Of a stretch of DNA of 64,000 nucleotides, positions 24,102 through 36,139 are shown piece by piece (position 1 is the first letter of the stretch; each line of letters starts with the position of its first letter). Source of the DNA: Heterostelium album PN500 (Eukaryota > Evosea > Eumycetozoa > Acytosteliales > Acytosteliaceae); the NCBI RefSeq assembly GCF_000004825.1, contig NW_008805063.1:806857-870856 (forward strand), in the 5' to 3' direction. Below the pieces are notes generated by a model. The model had not been told where the DNA came from. It did no database searches and was given only the letters and a program-made list of their open reading frames with translations. Both the position numbers and the translations under genes were made by a program.

Positions 24102-26224
24102 ATGACAGTATCAACATTTAGATCAAATGTTGAAACATTTGGAAGGTTATCTCGAAGAAAGAAGTCACTCCGTATGTTAGAGGAGGAGATGGACAAACCC
24201 ATCGTCATCGATGGAAACGGTCAGAAGCTAAAGAGATGTCTGAGTGTATTGGATCTACTGGCTTTTGGAGTTGGTGCAATCATTGGATCCGGAATTTTCG
24301 TGTTGACAGGTGTTGCCGCCAAAGAAAAAGCGGGACCTGCCATTGTCCTTTCCTATGTAGTTTCTGGATTTGCATGTGCTCTCTCAGGTCTCAGTTATGC
24401 CGAGTTTGCCACTAGAGTACCGAGTTCCGGTTCCACTTATTCCTACTCCTATATTGTAGTCGGAGAATTGGTCGCCTGGATCATCGGTTGGGATTTAACA
24501 TTGGAGTACATGATAGCAAGTGCGACTGTAGCGCGTGGATGGAGCGGGTATCTCTCATCGATTATCACAGCGGGTGGCGGATACTTGCCGCATCCATTTA
24601 ATCCCATCTCTCTGGCAAGTGGTTTCTCATTGGATCTAATTGCATTCCTATCGGTAGTGCTGCTGACGTTGGTCACTGCTTTCGGAATGAAAGAATCAGC
24701 ACGATTCAACAAGATATTCGTCGCCATTAAAGTTGCCATTGTCCTGTTTGTCATTATTGTTGGATCATTCTACACCGACACCAAGAACTGGGACAACTTT
24801 ACACCATTTGGTGCCAAGGGTATCTTCAACGCCGCAGCTATCACCTTCTTTGCCTATCTGGGATTCGACGGAGTTTGTAACGTAGCTGAAGAAGTAAAGA
24901 ATCCACAACGTGATCTTCCAATCGGTATTCTTGGATCACTTGGTATTTCAACTGTTTTATATGTTGGAGTAGCAATTGTTTTAACTCTTATGGTTCCATA
25001 TACAAATATGTAAGAATCCAACTTTTATAATTCAACAATTGAATTGAATTGAATTGTCATACTAAAGTAATTTTATTATTTTGTTGTTTTAGGGATGTAA
25101 ATGCACCTGTTTCTCAAGCATTTGGAGATCATGGATTGAAATGGGCGGAAATCATTGTGAGTATTGGTGCTTTTGCAGGTTTGACAACTGCACAACTCTC
25201 TGGATTACTGAGTCAACCGAGACTATATTTTTCATTGAGCAGAGACGGATTGCTTCCAAAGTGGTTCTCTTACATTCACCCAAGATTCAAGACTCCATTC
25301 TACTCGACCATCTTCACCGGTGTTTGTGCAGCTGTTATTGCATTGTTTGTTGAAATCGATGTTCTCGCCGACATGGTTTCTATCGGTACACTGCTGTCTT
25401 TCACTTTGGTCTCTACTTGTGTCTTGATTATGCGTTATCCCGTTATAACAGACAAGTCTCAGTCTACCTCGAAATGGATAGTTCGTGACTTCCCACTGTT
25501 CCTCCAACGCCCAATGTACCTGTGCATCATGATTGCCGTTCTCTCTGGAATTTGCACAGCCGGATACTCACACGATCTCCACTATTCGGTGATCATCGTT
25601 TTCGGAGTGCTCGCACTCATTCCCAGTGCCATTGTTTTCTTCTTGGTGCCAGACAATATTCCACCTGGATTCAAATGTCCATGGGTTCCATTCCTCCCGA
25701 TTCTCTCGATCTGGGTCAACATGTACCTGATGGTGTCACTCAGCTGGGAGACCTGGGTTCGTCTCGTTGTTTGGCTGGTCATCGGATTGCTTATCTACGT
25801 GTTCTACGGCCAGAAACATTCGCGTGTCGGGCGCGAAGCAGAGATGATCGATATTGACGACAAGTACGACGAAGAACTCACTCACTACGACACAGAGAAA
25901 CCAGAGAAAGATGATATCAATCTCAATGTAAATACAAACAACTCAACAGTAGTAGCCAACTCGGTGTCACACGACATTCCACTTGACACCTCGACAGACA
26001 CCACCAACACAACATCCGGAACAACCAACAGCGATAGCAAATCATCATCATCATCAACATCATCATCTTACTTATCATCACCAAGAACAACCGTCATCGA
26101 CACAACAAACAACGAAGAGGTATTACCAAGACCAAGCTCAACACTTACCAACACCAACGCTGATTTCAATCATCAAGATGATCAAAAACAATCGATCATC
26201 GATCATTATAATAATTCAGATTAA
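24102..26224 (+). CDS. Cationic amino acid transporter (APC superfamily, SLC7A1-4/CAT type)
   Basis: Multi-span permease for basic amino acids, on plasma or endolysosomal membrane. Two exons, 24102-25009 and 25093-26224, close in frame to 679 aa. Core ~45-545 has about 14 hydrophobic segments. TM1 carries the APC signature GVGAIIGSGIFVLTG, then AGPAIVLSYVVSGFACALS and YAEFATRVPSSGSTY, and TM6 FFAYLGFDGVCNVAEEVKNP, all CAT-like. The C-terminal CAT block WVPFLPILSIWVNMYLM is present. The tail (~560-679) is disordered, rich in Asp, Ser, Thr and Asn. The N-terminal cytosolic part (FGRLSRRKKSLRMLEEEMD) is typical. An in-frame stop just upstream supports ATG 24102 unless a spliced 5' exon is used. 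Confidence 0.9.
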
Positions 26225-27248
26225 CATAATATAATATTATTTTATTTATAATAAATATTCTTAGTATTTCTACTTCCCCTCCTAATTATCAATATTTCTT
26301 TGAGATCTTTATTAAACACAATAATAATAGATGATTGAAATTATTTTTGAATATATATTTTTCTTATAACAATAAATCCTAAGAATATCGAGTAATAAAT
26401 AATCTGTTATAATATTTTACTATATTTAAAAATATTTCAACTATTTTATTTATTTTTTAATAAAATAGTCTTAAAACTTGTTTTCTGGTTTAGGTATTTA
26501 ACAATAAAAATTATCTATTAAATTGTTAATTATTCTTTCCGTATGATCCAACTAAAGAACTTTCAGATCAATGGAGTGCTCACTATACTAAATTCCCTAA
26601 AAGAAACGATGTTGACCTAATCTAGTAACCAATAGAGTACAAAAGTTCATTTTTTGTATTTTCTTACGAGACCTGTATCCAAACTATAATTGAAATGGTT
26701 GGAAAACAATCAAATGAAGAACATAACTATTAGAGATACTAAATTTAAAAAATAATTAAAATATTTTAGATTATTAAATAAAACATTTTTTTTTTTTTCA
26801 TTTTTATTCTTTCTTTGATTTGTTTTGAGGCATTTGAATTAAACTAAAACTAAAATTTTTTGTTATAGTTTTTAAAGGAATGCTGGCCTTATACCAGATC
26901 AGAATCAATAGTTAGTTCAATGAATTCATTTTAATGATTTTCAGTCCTGTCCAAGAAAAATCCAGTAGATTAATAACAAAGAATTTATGATTATCTGTTT
27001 GAAAATTTTTGAAAAAATCAAATCTTTTTATTTGTATAAAAAAAAACAATTTTATTTCACCCCAAATTGAGTGCAAGGGGTTAAGAATTATAGTGCTGCC
27101 AGCTTGACCCCCCATTGAAAATTATAACGACTTAATTATTTTTTTTTTGAATTTTTGCTATCATTTTTTTTATTATTACATACATATAAAATAGTTTGTT
27201 TTGGTAGATATTTGTATAATTAGTAATAATAACATAAGCATTTTAAAG
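26225..27248. other. Spacer with possible degenerate coding remnants
   Basis: The 3' side of the transporter and 5' side of the SNARE gene. Around 26535-26640 a short plus-strand frame, MIQLKNFQINGVLTILNS..., has balanced composition but ends quickly and has no neighbour. Around 27055-27115 a GC-richer patch includes CAAGGGG and GACCCCCC. Neither could be assigned. The rest is A/T runs. Confidence 0.45.
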
Positions 27249-28287
27249 ATGGTATGAATCATAGATATTAGATTTGCTTATAAATAAATCGATAGGTAAA
27301 TGAAAAACTAACAACAACTTTTTTAATTTAAAAAATATTTATATTGTGTAGGCAAGCATATTTGAATCATATGAAGGTGAGATTAAAGATGCTTTTAGAC
27401 AATTCGATCAAATCGTACAACAATTCTCAAATTTATCTACTGGTATGTACTATAGTTTTGATATTTCAATGTTAATGTGTTATCACTTTGTTTTTATATA
27501 TATATATATTAACAAGCCAATTGTTTACATTATGTTTACTTTATAAAATTGACTGAGTATAGAAGCGAAACCAGCGGAATTAGACAAGTTGGAGAAACTG
27601 TTGTCATCGATCGAGAGTAATCTAGAGAGTTTGAATCTAGAGTCAAATAGAACAGGCAAATCGACACAACAATACTTTACACAATTCTACACAGCAAAGA
27701 AGACATATCAACAGTTCAAGGATAAATACCAGAATGAAAAGAACTACTCTGACTTGGTAGGTCCGAGCTATCGTGACAACTTTAACAACCAGGCTGCGCT
27801 CGGTCAACGTGAGAAGGTCGTCAAGGCCAACAAAACACTAGAGTCAGGCATTCAGATGATAAAGATGGCAAACACTCAGGTGCGTGAGGATCAACGTGTT
27901 GCCGAGGCCACCCTCAACAATATGGCACAGCAGCGTGAGCGTCTGTTGGGATTCGAAAAGAAATTCGACTCGATCGACTACTACATTGGATCGGCGAGAA
28001 AAACGATAGCCACCATGTCGCGACGTGCCATCGCCAACAAGATCATCTTGGCCGTCATTATCTTGGTGCTGATAGGTGCCATCGGTTTGATCATATGGTT
28101 GAAATTTAGAGGTGGTGACTCTGGTGGAACCACTGACACCACCACCACCACCACCTCAACCACCGGTGGACCCACAACCTCTGACTCTACATCCACCTCC
28201 ACCTCTACAACATCAACATCAACTTCCACCACTGGATCAACAATTGGAACTAGTACCTCAACAACCGGTGGATCTACATCTTCATAA
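27249..28287 (+). CDS. Vti1-like Qb-SNARE with Ser/Thr-rich lumenal tail
   Basis: SNARE for endosomal/Golgi membrane fusion. Three exons, 27249-27251 (the ATG alone), 27352-27442 and 27563-28287, close in frame to 272 aa. The N-terminus (ASIFESYEGEIKDAFRQF) matches the Vti1 N-helix start. The SNARE motif (~130-190) includes VAEATLNNMAQQRERLLGF, with Gln near the zero-layer position, then KTIATMSRRAIANKIIL, as in Vti1. The TM anchor is ~193-213 (LAVIILVLIGAIGLIIWL). Unusually, about 60 Thr/Ser/Gly residues follow the anchor; Vti1 proteins normally end within a few residues. The tail would be lumenal and could be O-glycosylated. The second exon has no usable ATG, which supports the one-codon first exon. 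Confidence 0.82.
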
Positions 28288-28898
28288 TAATAATAATACT
28301 TACCTTAAAATAATAATAATAATAATAATAGATAATAGATAATAATTTTATTTTTCTTTTCCTCTTTTTTCTTTCTCCCCTTCTCATTAATTTACTTAAA
28401 ATGACCAAGTAATAACATCTCAAACAACACACATATCATCTAATGAAATCACCGATTTAACAAAAAAGATATTTAGATCAAATAGTATGGTGTTGGATAA
28501 TAAATATATTTATAATAAACTTGTATTAATTAAAAATGCTTAAAACAAAATGCTGTACCTCTTGAGGAGTCATGACTGAACTGATTTGATTCAACAAAAT
28601 ATAATGACACACAATAAGTACTACTTTTTGTATTTTTAATAAAATATATATATTTTTAATGATAAATTAAAACTTTTGGTTTGTTTTGTTGTTGTCTATA
28701 ACTACGAACTACTATGATACTATGTAAATTGGTTAAACTATTTAAAATATTATTATTGTTGTTGCTGCTGCTGCTGTTGTTTAAGGGAGTTTGTGAATTG
28801 CAAAAGTAAGTTGCTCTGTTTCTTGAATAAAGATATTTCTATATAGATTAAGTGTTGTTTCTAATGTTAATGATTCGATTCGATTCGATTTGATTCGA
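28288..28898. other. Convergent spacer
   Basis: Lies between the SNARE gene and lamtor5, which end towards each other. It contains AAT microsatellites (28288-28340), a GCTGCTGCTGCTGTTG tract near 28763 and a GATTC(G) tandem near 28870-28895. No gene seen. Confidence 0.6.
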
Positions 28899-29346
28899 TT
28901 AGTAGATTAGAGTAACATACGAAGTATCAGTCTCTATAGTAATCTTTGGTGCTTCATTCTTTGAGAGAAGAGTGGTAGCCTTCTCGATAATCGATCTATA
29001 ATAACCAGCAGTTGATGCATTTACTCCACCAGTAGCTATATAATTTATCAAATACAGTATTAATTATCTATTTTTATATAGTTTTAACTTTCTGTTATCT
29101 TGAATATCGTTGTTATCGTTCTACTACACCGATATCGATAAAGTATTTATCTACCTTTTAAACATAAACCTGATTTATCAGTGCAAACCATACCAACAAC
29201 ACCGTTTGTTGATGAACTAAAAAAATATACATATTATATAAAGAATTTGATTAATATATATTGATTATTGAACCATCCCAGTATAAAATTCAATAAGATA
29301 TGATTGATTACCATTGATTTAGAGCATCAGCTAATTGTCTATCCAT
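28899..29346 (-). CDS. lamtor5: LAMTOR5 (HBXIP), Ragulator subunit
   Basis: Small roadblock-fold subunit of the Ragulator complex that anchors Rag GTPases and TORC1 signalling at lysosomes. Three short exons, 29346-29312, 29216-29155 and 29035-28899, join in frame to 77 aa; no single exon is long enough to stand out alone. The start is MDRQLADALNQC. The core GVVGMVCTDKSGLCLKG aligns with human LAMTOR5 GVLCTDSQGLNLG, and IIEKATTLLSKNEAPKITI followed by YVTLIY matches the rest of the fold. It is slightly shorter than the 91-aa human protein. Donors GTAATC and GTAGAT are weaker than average, but all frames close. Confidence 0.82.
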
Positions 29347-30191
29347 TGTATAATAATAACTATAAATATATATATAAAACTAATCTAATTCAAAAAAATG
29401 ATCGAATAAAAAAAAAATTTTTTGTGAATTGAATTGTCTTATGACAATTTTAATGAGTAACTCACCAGAAAAAGATAAGATGGTGAATCATGTCATTTTT
29501 ATCATTTAAATATCTATTTTAATAATATACTCTGCAACAAAAAGAAAGTATTGGTGCCGTTCAACAACAGAACATTTTGATCTCAATGTGGTCAAAGAAG
29601 AAAATATTATCTTTGATAGAAAAATTATCTTTGATAGAAAAAGGACCAGGCTTTACACCCAAACTGATCAAAGTTCTAACAATAATTGTTTGTTTAAAGA
29701 ATGGCTATTAATTGATAAATCGCAATTGTCATTTTTAATTGTCTTTATTATCTTTTTCTTTTTTAATTTTTAACGCTAATGAATAGCAACAACTTTTTAG
29801 TAAAAGATGTCTGTCATATATGAACGATGTGATGTCTAAGATATTAAATGATGTTGATCAACTAGTTCAGCTAGTAAATAATATAATGTAGTGTCGAAAC
29901 AAACTTCTTGTGATATTATCATTACAATTAGTTTTCTTTGATCTATTTAAAATTTAATTTTATTTTTTTTTTTTTCTGATTAATTTCATTAATTGATTTT
30001 TGTTTTTTTGTTTTCCCCAATTTAATTTAATAGAACATTTGTTTGATTTAGTTGAAGAAACAAAAAATAGAATTAAATAGATATTATATATTTGTAGTAT
30101 AGTTATTTAGTTTTATTTTATTTTGTATTTTTATATTATATTTATAAAAGAAAGTTATTTTTATATATATATTGATTGTTTTTAGTTGTTA
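29347..30191. other. Divergent spacer lamtor5 / uba3
   Basis: Shared upstream region of two oppositely transcribed genes. It contains a perfect 18-base tandem duplication (ATTATCTTTGATAGAAAA, two copies at about 29606-29641), A/T runs and a TTTTTAG just before the uba3 start that could be the end of a 5'-UTR intron. No supported gene. Confidence 0.5.
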
Positions 30192-31726
30192 ATGGAGTCA
30201 CCCATGATAATGGAAACTAGCTATACAGATATCGAAGGTAGATGGTCAGACATCGACAAGGTCATCAAGAGAACAGGTCCATTCGTAGCACCTGACTTCC
30301 AGCCAGACACCAACGATTCTCCATCGATAAAGACTGCCTTGCAAAACGACTTTAAGATCTTGGTCATTGGTGCCGGTGGTCTTGGTTGTGAACTCCTCAA
30401 GAATCTTGCACTCTCTGGTTTCAGAAACATCGATGTCATCGATATGGATACAATTGATGTCTCTAATCTCAACAGACAATTCTTATTCAGGTAACTAAAT
30501 ACTACTACTACTACTATAAAACAACCTTCAATCAATCAATCAATCAAACAAACAAACTAACAACTCTCACTTCTATCTTTATTGATATTGAACATTTTAC
30601 AGAAGAAAAGATGTTGGTAAATCAAAGGCTGAGGTTGCCGCTGCTTTCATCAATCAAAGAGTAGCTGGATGTAAAGTTACACCGTATGTATTTAATTGAA
30701 GTAGCATTACTTTTTCAAATGAACACTCTATTGCTAATAACACATTGCTTTTTAAATTTTAGATATAAATGTAAGATTCAAGATAAGGATGAGGATTATT
30801 ATAGACAATTCAAGTTGATTATTGCTGGTCTCGATTCGATCGAAGCCAGAAGATGGATCAATGGATTGTTGGTCAACTTGGTTGTGACTGACACCGACGG
30901 AAACATCGATCCATTGACTATCATTCCATTGATCGACGGTGGAACCGAAGGTTTCAAGGGACAGGCAAGAGTCATTCTTCCAAGAATCTCATCTTGCTTT
31001 GAATGCTCATTAGAGTCTTTCCCACCACAGACCACCTATGCCATCTGTACCATTGCCAACACTCCACGTGTGCCAGAGCATTGCATCCAGTGGGCATTGA
31101 TCTTTGGTCTGCCAGACGCAGCCATTCCAAAGCCATTCGATCCAAAGGTTTTCGACAATGACAATCCCGTCCACATGACCTGGCTCTACGAGACCGCCAA
31201 GAAGCGTGCCGAAGACCACAACATCAACGGTGTCACCTACAAGTTGACACAGGGTGTCGCCAAGAACATCATTCCGGCGATCGCCAGTACCAACGCTATC
31301 ATTGCCGCAGCCTGTTGCAATGAGGCATTCAAGATCTGCACAGACTCTAGCGGTTACTTGGATAACTACATGATGTACAACGGACAGCAATCGGTCTACA
31401 CCTACACCTTCAACTACGAAGTGAAGGAGGGTTGCGCTGTCTGCGGTTCCAACATTGTCAGCTACGAGGTCAGTCCAAAGACTTTGTTGTCGACATTCCT
31501 CGAGGACATCTCCAAGGACTCCAGATTCCAATTCAAGAAACCAAGTCTCAGATGCAACGGACGTAATCTCTATATGCAAGGATTACTCCACCAATCAACT
31601 GTACCAAATTTAGAAAAGTCACTTGAAGATCTTCAAGTTGGTGAGGGTGATGAAATCACCATTACCGATCCATCGCTTCCAGGTAGTTTGGCAGTCAGAA
31701 TGAGAATCTTATACAAGTCTGATTAA
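30192..31726 (+). CDS. uba3: NEDD8-activating enzyme E1 catalytic subunit UBA3
   Basis: Adenylates NEDD8 and carries it as a thioester before transfer to the E2 UBC12, with APP-BP1/NAE1 as partner; needed for cullin activation. Three exons, 30192-30490, 30603-30683 and 30763-31726, close in frame to 447 aa (family about 440-460). Adenylation site [17 protein letters not shown] and [15 protein letters not shown]; catalytic cysteine in [13 protein letters not shown]; a Cys pair of the zinc site in GCAVCGSN; the C-terminal ubiquitin-like domain begins about 350. The first ATG in frame is MESPMIMET; an earlier TTG was not used. Confidence 0.95.
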
Positions 31727-32123
31727 ATCATTATTTTGAAGAAACATACAGATCAAAACAAAAATAAACAATCATAAACAATAGTTGAATCATTGTTGTT
31801 TTAACATCCAATTTTCAAATTCAATTATTAAAGTTTTAATTAATCAATCTTTTTTTTGTATTTGTTTAAAAAGGAGATGGATGGTAAAAAAAAATTCATC
31901 AATATAATATAATTATTACACAACACAAAGTGTATAAAAAAAAAAATCTAGATTGTGTTAACCAGTACATTTAAGTTCAACTGATAACTCTCAGAGAATA
32001 AAGAAAAATAATTTCCAAGAAATCAATCCCTCATTATCAAGCACAAATTATTATTGATGATTTCTTTTCGTAACAAATAAATAGTTAAAAATTTTGTTTA
32101 ATAACATTAACAATTAAAACTAA
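31727..32123. other. Spacer
   Basis: Downstream of uba3. AT-rich, with poly-A runs. A weak candidate start exon for the following segment (ATG at 32057, donor C/GTAACA) lies at its right end. Nothing else seen. Confidence 0.5.
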
Positions 32124-32587
32124 CAAGTATCAATTACTTCTATTATTTTATTAATTTACCATGATGTTGAATCTGAATCAGAGGAAGAAACAACTACAAC
32201 CTCCACCAATTCTTTCACTCCATCTGTCAATAACCAAGAAGTCCCCCGAGAGAAAGTTTGGGAGAAATATGCCAAAAGATCAAGAGAGAGAACCGATCAT
32301 AGAACTGACCAAAACCAGTGTAGAAAATTGATCAATCAGATCCTCAAGGAATACAAAGCTGGTTCCCATGTGTCAATTGAAGAGGTCAGAGCCAAAGCTA
32401 TTGAAGCTCAAACCAAGAAAATTCAATCCTACTTTGACAATGAATTCCAAACCAATGTTAGTATTAAAGCTTAATTCATATTTCCCAAACTAAAATTATT
32501 AATAACATTATTCATCATTAGTTTCCAAATGCAAAAAAGAGTAGATACAATTTGACCAAAGATTCAATTGAAATATTAAACAACTAG
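32124..32587 (+). CDS. Unrecognised coding segment with uncertain start
   Basis: An open segment (32124-32456) with clear coding character but no in-frame ATG: an acidic/Thr stretch (DVESESEEETTTTSTNSF), then a charged helical part (REKVWEKYAKRSRERTDH, RKLINQILKEY, SIEEVRAKAIEAQTKK). It ends at AAT/GTTAGT and joins in frame to 32522-32587 (FPNAKKSRYNLTKDSIEIL, stop). A possible first exon MISF at 32057-32069 joins through weak sites (C/GTAACA, CAAG) and would give 135 aa. Otherwise it is a 5'-truncated gene. No family recognised. Base composition is distinctly richer in G+C than both flanks. Confidence 0.5.
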
Positions 32588-32828
32588 ATGTTGTTTCTCT
32601 TCAATTCAAATCAAATCCAAATCATTTTAACTTGATCAAACCAATGTACATATGTACAATCTATCAATAATTTTTTTAATAAATGTTCAAACTTGTTTTT
32701 TTTATTTATATTAATTTATTATTTTTAACAATTTTATTTATATATATATTGTTGATTATTAGTTATTATGATTTCCCTTTTTTTTGTTGTTTTTTTTGTA
32801 AAAAAAGAATTTGTTTGGATAAAATAAT

Positions 32829-33295
32829 TTATTGATACTTTTGTAATAAAGTTACCAACAAATAACAAACTTTAGGTAGATCAGTTCTAGTTGGGTCGAA
32901 TTGGATATATTTTCCTGCAACCACCCAAGTGGCAGTAACGGTGGGTGGATTAGCACCTCCATAGTAGTTGAGAGGATTCAAAGATCCAATATCAAAAGAA
33001 TTCAATTGACTAAGATCGGCATCACTTAATCTGTTTCCAAATCCTCTACCAGTGTTATAGAGACCTGTATTGATGTTGATTATCATCATTTTTGAAACTC
33101 CCTCTTTGGTAGCAGAGTTGAGAATCAAATCATTGGGAGTTGAACGAATTTCCTAAAAAAAAAAAATTATAGATTGTTGGTTGATTATCCTTTTTTTTTC
33201 GAAATTGTTATATAATATTTTGTTTGATGACCTACAAATCCTTGTACAACAGTACTAACAATAAATAGAATCGAAAGTAATATTATAAATCTCAT
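32829..33295 (-). CDS. Small secreted protein, family not recognised
   Basis: Two exons, 33295-33236 and 33152-32829, close in frame to 127 aa. The first exon is exactly the signal peptide (MRFIILLSILFIVSTVVQGF). The mature part is short, without cysteines apart from one near the end, and has a compact middle (IININTGLYNTGRGFGNRL, NPLNYYGGANPPTVTATWV) suggestive of a small beta-rich domain. No transmembrane span after cleavage. Secretion or delivery to endosomes is inferred from the leader. Not a family I can name. Confidence 0.75.
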
Positions 33296-34262
33296 TTTTT
33301 TGCTTCTGAACCCAAGAAAAGGATTAACTCTGAATTTATCTAATGATTATGAACTTTTTAGATAAAAAAAAAAAGAGAGATAATATATTTAATAATTAAT
33401 ATTATAAATTTGAAATATTAACTCTACCTGATGAATATTTTATTAATATAAACAACAAAAATGATTATTCATATTCCCTTTATTTTTACATTGCATATTG
33501 CTATTAGTGTAGTGTTTTATGGTTGGTATGATGATTACAATAATTAAATAAATAAAAAATGTGATCGCTATGATATATGCTTATGAAAAGTCATTCAAAT
33601 CAACTGATGATCTGATACTAACATGTTTAAAAATGAAAATGAAATCAATTTGTTTTTTGTTTTATTTTATTACTTTTTAATTGTATCCCCCATCTCATAG
33701 TACAATTGAAATCATATGAGTATAATCATATCACCTTCACACTCATACAATCACATTGATTGATGACCAAGGTAGTAATTTCACACAAACACAAAACACA
33801 CACCAAAGAAAAAAAAAAAAATAGTAATAACAATAAAATCATATTAAAATTCATTGTGATGTTAACACTTTTCACAAATTTATCCCTTTTACTAATTTTT
33901 TTCTGTTCTTCAAAAGAATATCTTAAAATTTTATTATAACAAAAATGTGATTAAACAAATAACCAAGGGGTTTTTATAAAAAGCAAAAACAAAGAAATCT
34001 TTACAAATTTATTAATTTCTTAACACAACCTAATTTAATATCTTATCTTAATAATTGTTTGATTTAGTTAACTATTAATTAATATAGCTATTATAAAATA
34101 ATGAATTATATTTGTTCTTGTTATTTATAAATAAATTTTATTTTTTAAAACATTTTTTTCAATTTTCGACTTCTTTTTTATTTTATTTTTTTTCGACCTC
34201 TCTATCATCAGTTTTTTTATTATTTTGTTTACAGACTATAATAAATAAATAGATTTAATAAG
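33296..34262. other. Divergent spacer
   Basis: Promoter region shared by the small secreted protein (minus) and eIF3j (plus). AT-rich with A runs near 33365 and 33810. A 28-codon frame from 33460 (MIIHIPFIFTLHIAISVV...) has no support. Nothing else seen. Confidence 0.55.
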
Positions 34263-35191
34263 ATGAGTGCATGGGGTATGTATTTATTATCATTTGTTTT
34301 GCTTGCTTGATGCTTGCTTGCTAGTTTTACAGAAAGATTTGATTATTATTGTTGTTGATTTTATTATTATTATTTATGATCAATAAAATGTTAATTAATG
34401 TTCTTTAGACGCAGATGATTATGATGATTCGAGATGGGCCAATGAAAAGGTTGGTGTAGACGACGATGATGTTGCCGAAGCATGGGATGCCGAGGAAGAA
34501 GACACTCCAAAGACAGAGACACCAGCATCACAACCATCAAAGCCAGCACCCAAATCAAAGCAAACCCTGAAAAAGCTGATCGAAGCCCGTGAAAAGGCAG
34601 AGGCAACCGAAGGTGAGGTCCACGAAATGGATCCATACTTGGAAAAGAAGAGAAAACAAGAATTACAAGAGGCTGCCGACTTGGAGAACTCTAGAACTCT
34701 TTTCGGTAACTTGGCTGTCGCCAAGGATACCACTCAATCTCCATTAGACACAATGGATCCAAAGACAGAGAAAGAATTCGAACAATATGCCGCTTCCGTT
34801 TCAACCTATATCACAAAGCATGAGGTAACTACATTACAATAACAATAGCAGCAATACCAATAATTAAAACTATTATAATCCGACCAACAATCAACTAACA
34901 TATTAATAATAATAATCAAAAAAAAACAAACACAATATAATATTTTAGAAATCATATCATTATCCACATTTATTAAAGACAGTTTTGAAAAATGCAACTC
35001 AGAATATGGGTTCTAAAGAATTGAACGAAATCGTCAAGTCACTCACTGTCATCGTCAACGAAAAGATTAAGGATGAAAAGAATGCTGCTGGTGGAAAGAA
35101 GAAGACAACAAAGGCTGCTGCCACCAAGAAAACACTTCAAGTCGATAATGAAATGAATTATGAAGATTTCGGTGATGATGATTTTATGTAA
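34263..35191 (+). CDS. eif3j: Translation initiation factor eIF3 subunit J (Hcr1)
   Basis: Loosely bound eIF3 subunit that acts at the 40S decoding centre in initiation and ribosome recycling. Three exons, 34263-34275 (13 bases), 34409-34824 and 34949-35191, close in frame to 223 aa. Family marks: acidic N-terminus with tryptophans (WDADDYDDSRW, WDAEEEDT), Lys-rich helix KQTLKKLIEAREKAE, then NSRTLFGNLAV and a C-terminal region ending in acidic aromatic NYEDFGDDDFM, as in Hcr1/eIF3j. Cytosolic. Confidence 0.9.
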
Positions 35192-35330
35192 ACATTAATA
35201 ATAAAATAATAATAAATAAATAACTATTATTAAAAAACCAATAATAATAATAACAACAACAACAAAAGCAACTGTACAGTTATTTATGAAACTATTTATT
35301 TTCTTTTATATTATACAATCTATTTCTATT

Positions 35331-36139
35331 CTATTTTGATAATAAATATGAATCCTCTTTAATCTTTTTTCGTTTTTGATGTAAATAGAGTGATACAAAG
35401 ATGAGTATGATAATATTTGTACAGATTGCCGCCATAGCAATATATGAAAGTGTTAAACCAAGTCCATCTTGCTCTACATTACACTAAGTTGTTAATCAAT
35501 CGGATTAGTTAGGTTTGATACATATGTATTGTTGACTGTAGATTAGTTTTGACTTACATAGAGATTGTTTTTAAACCATGGTACAACTTGATATTGAAAG
35601 ATAGTGACCGATGCCACAACGAATGCGAGAGGCAGAGCAAAGAGAACTCGGGCATAGGGTAGTCGTTTGTATAGTACAGTGCCAAATGGGAATATAGATA
35701 GTGCTAGTAGACCAATTCCAACCAACATCAGCGCAAATTGTTTGATTATATAGGTTCGCACTTGGTCAGAGTCAATAAACGACTGAGCACCACCACCAGG
35801 AAACTTGGGAATCGGTATCATCCAATGATTATCTCCTAAATCGAAATCGAATGGCAAATTACCAAAAACTCCATTGAACTCATCAATGAAGAGTGTTCCT
35901 TTGCCACTCAGCCATTCGAATATATATGTGCATTGATTTATAGATGCCCATTCAACTATTTTTTTTATTTTTTTTAAAAAAAAAGTGTTAAAATCTATTA
36001 ATTTAAAAAGTATCTATTTACTAATATCACTGTATTATTATTACATACATTTTAGAGATAAACCACAAAGCAGTAAGCCTACCAAAGATAATGAACAATG
36101 AATCAATATTAAAAAGTATCTAATAGGTATTGAGGACAT
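35331..36139 (-). CDS. Four-span membrane protein, family not recognised
   Basis: Three exons, 36139-36049, 35955-35558 and 35483-35331, close in frame to 213 aa. Hydrophobic segments are at about 8-29, 98-120, 127-147 and 173-196, giving a tetraspan layout with both ends cytosolic and a large first loop (two cysteines, acidic, with WMIPIPKFPGGGAQ). The tail is basic (LHQKRKKIKEDSYLL), with a possible acidic-tyrosine/LL sorting signal. The layout recalls claudin/tetraspanin-like proteins, but I see no CCG signature, so no family is claimed. Confidence 0.75.

Noticed and set aside
26912-27115. 67-codon minus-strand frame MGGQAGSTIILN...
   Set aside because: Quickly turns into Phe/Lys/Asn low complexity; no splice or homology support.
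29588-29773. 61-codon plus-strand frame between lamtor5 and uba3
   Set aside because: Built on an 18-base tandem duplication and a poly-Phe run; not protein-like.
33460-33550. 28-codon hydrophobic frame
   Set aside because: Too short, no promoter feature, ends in Asn/Asp run.
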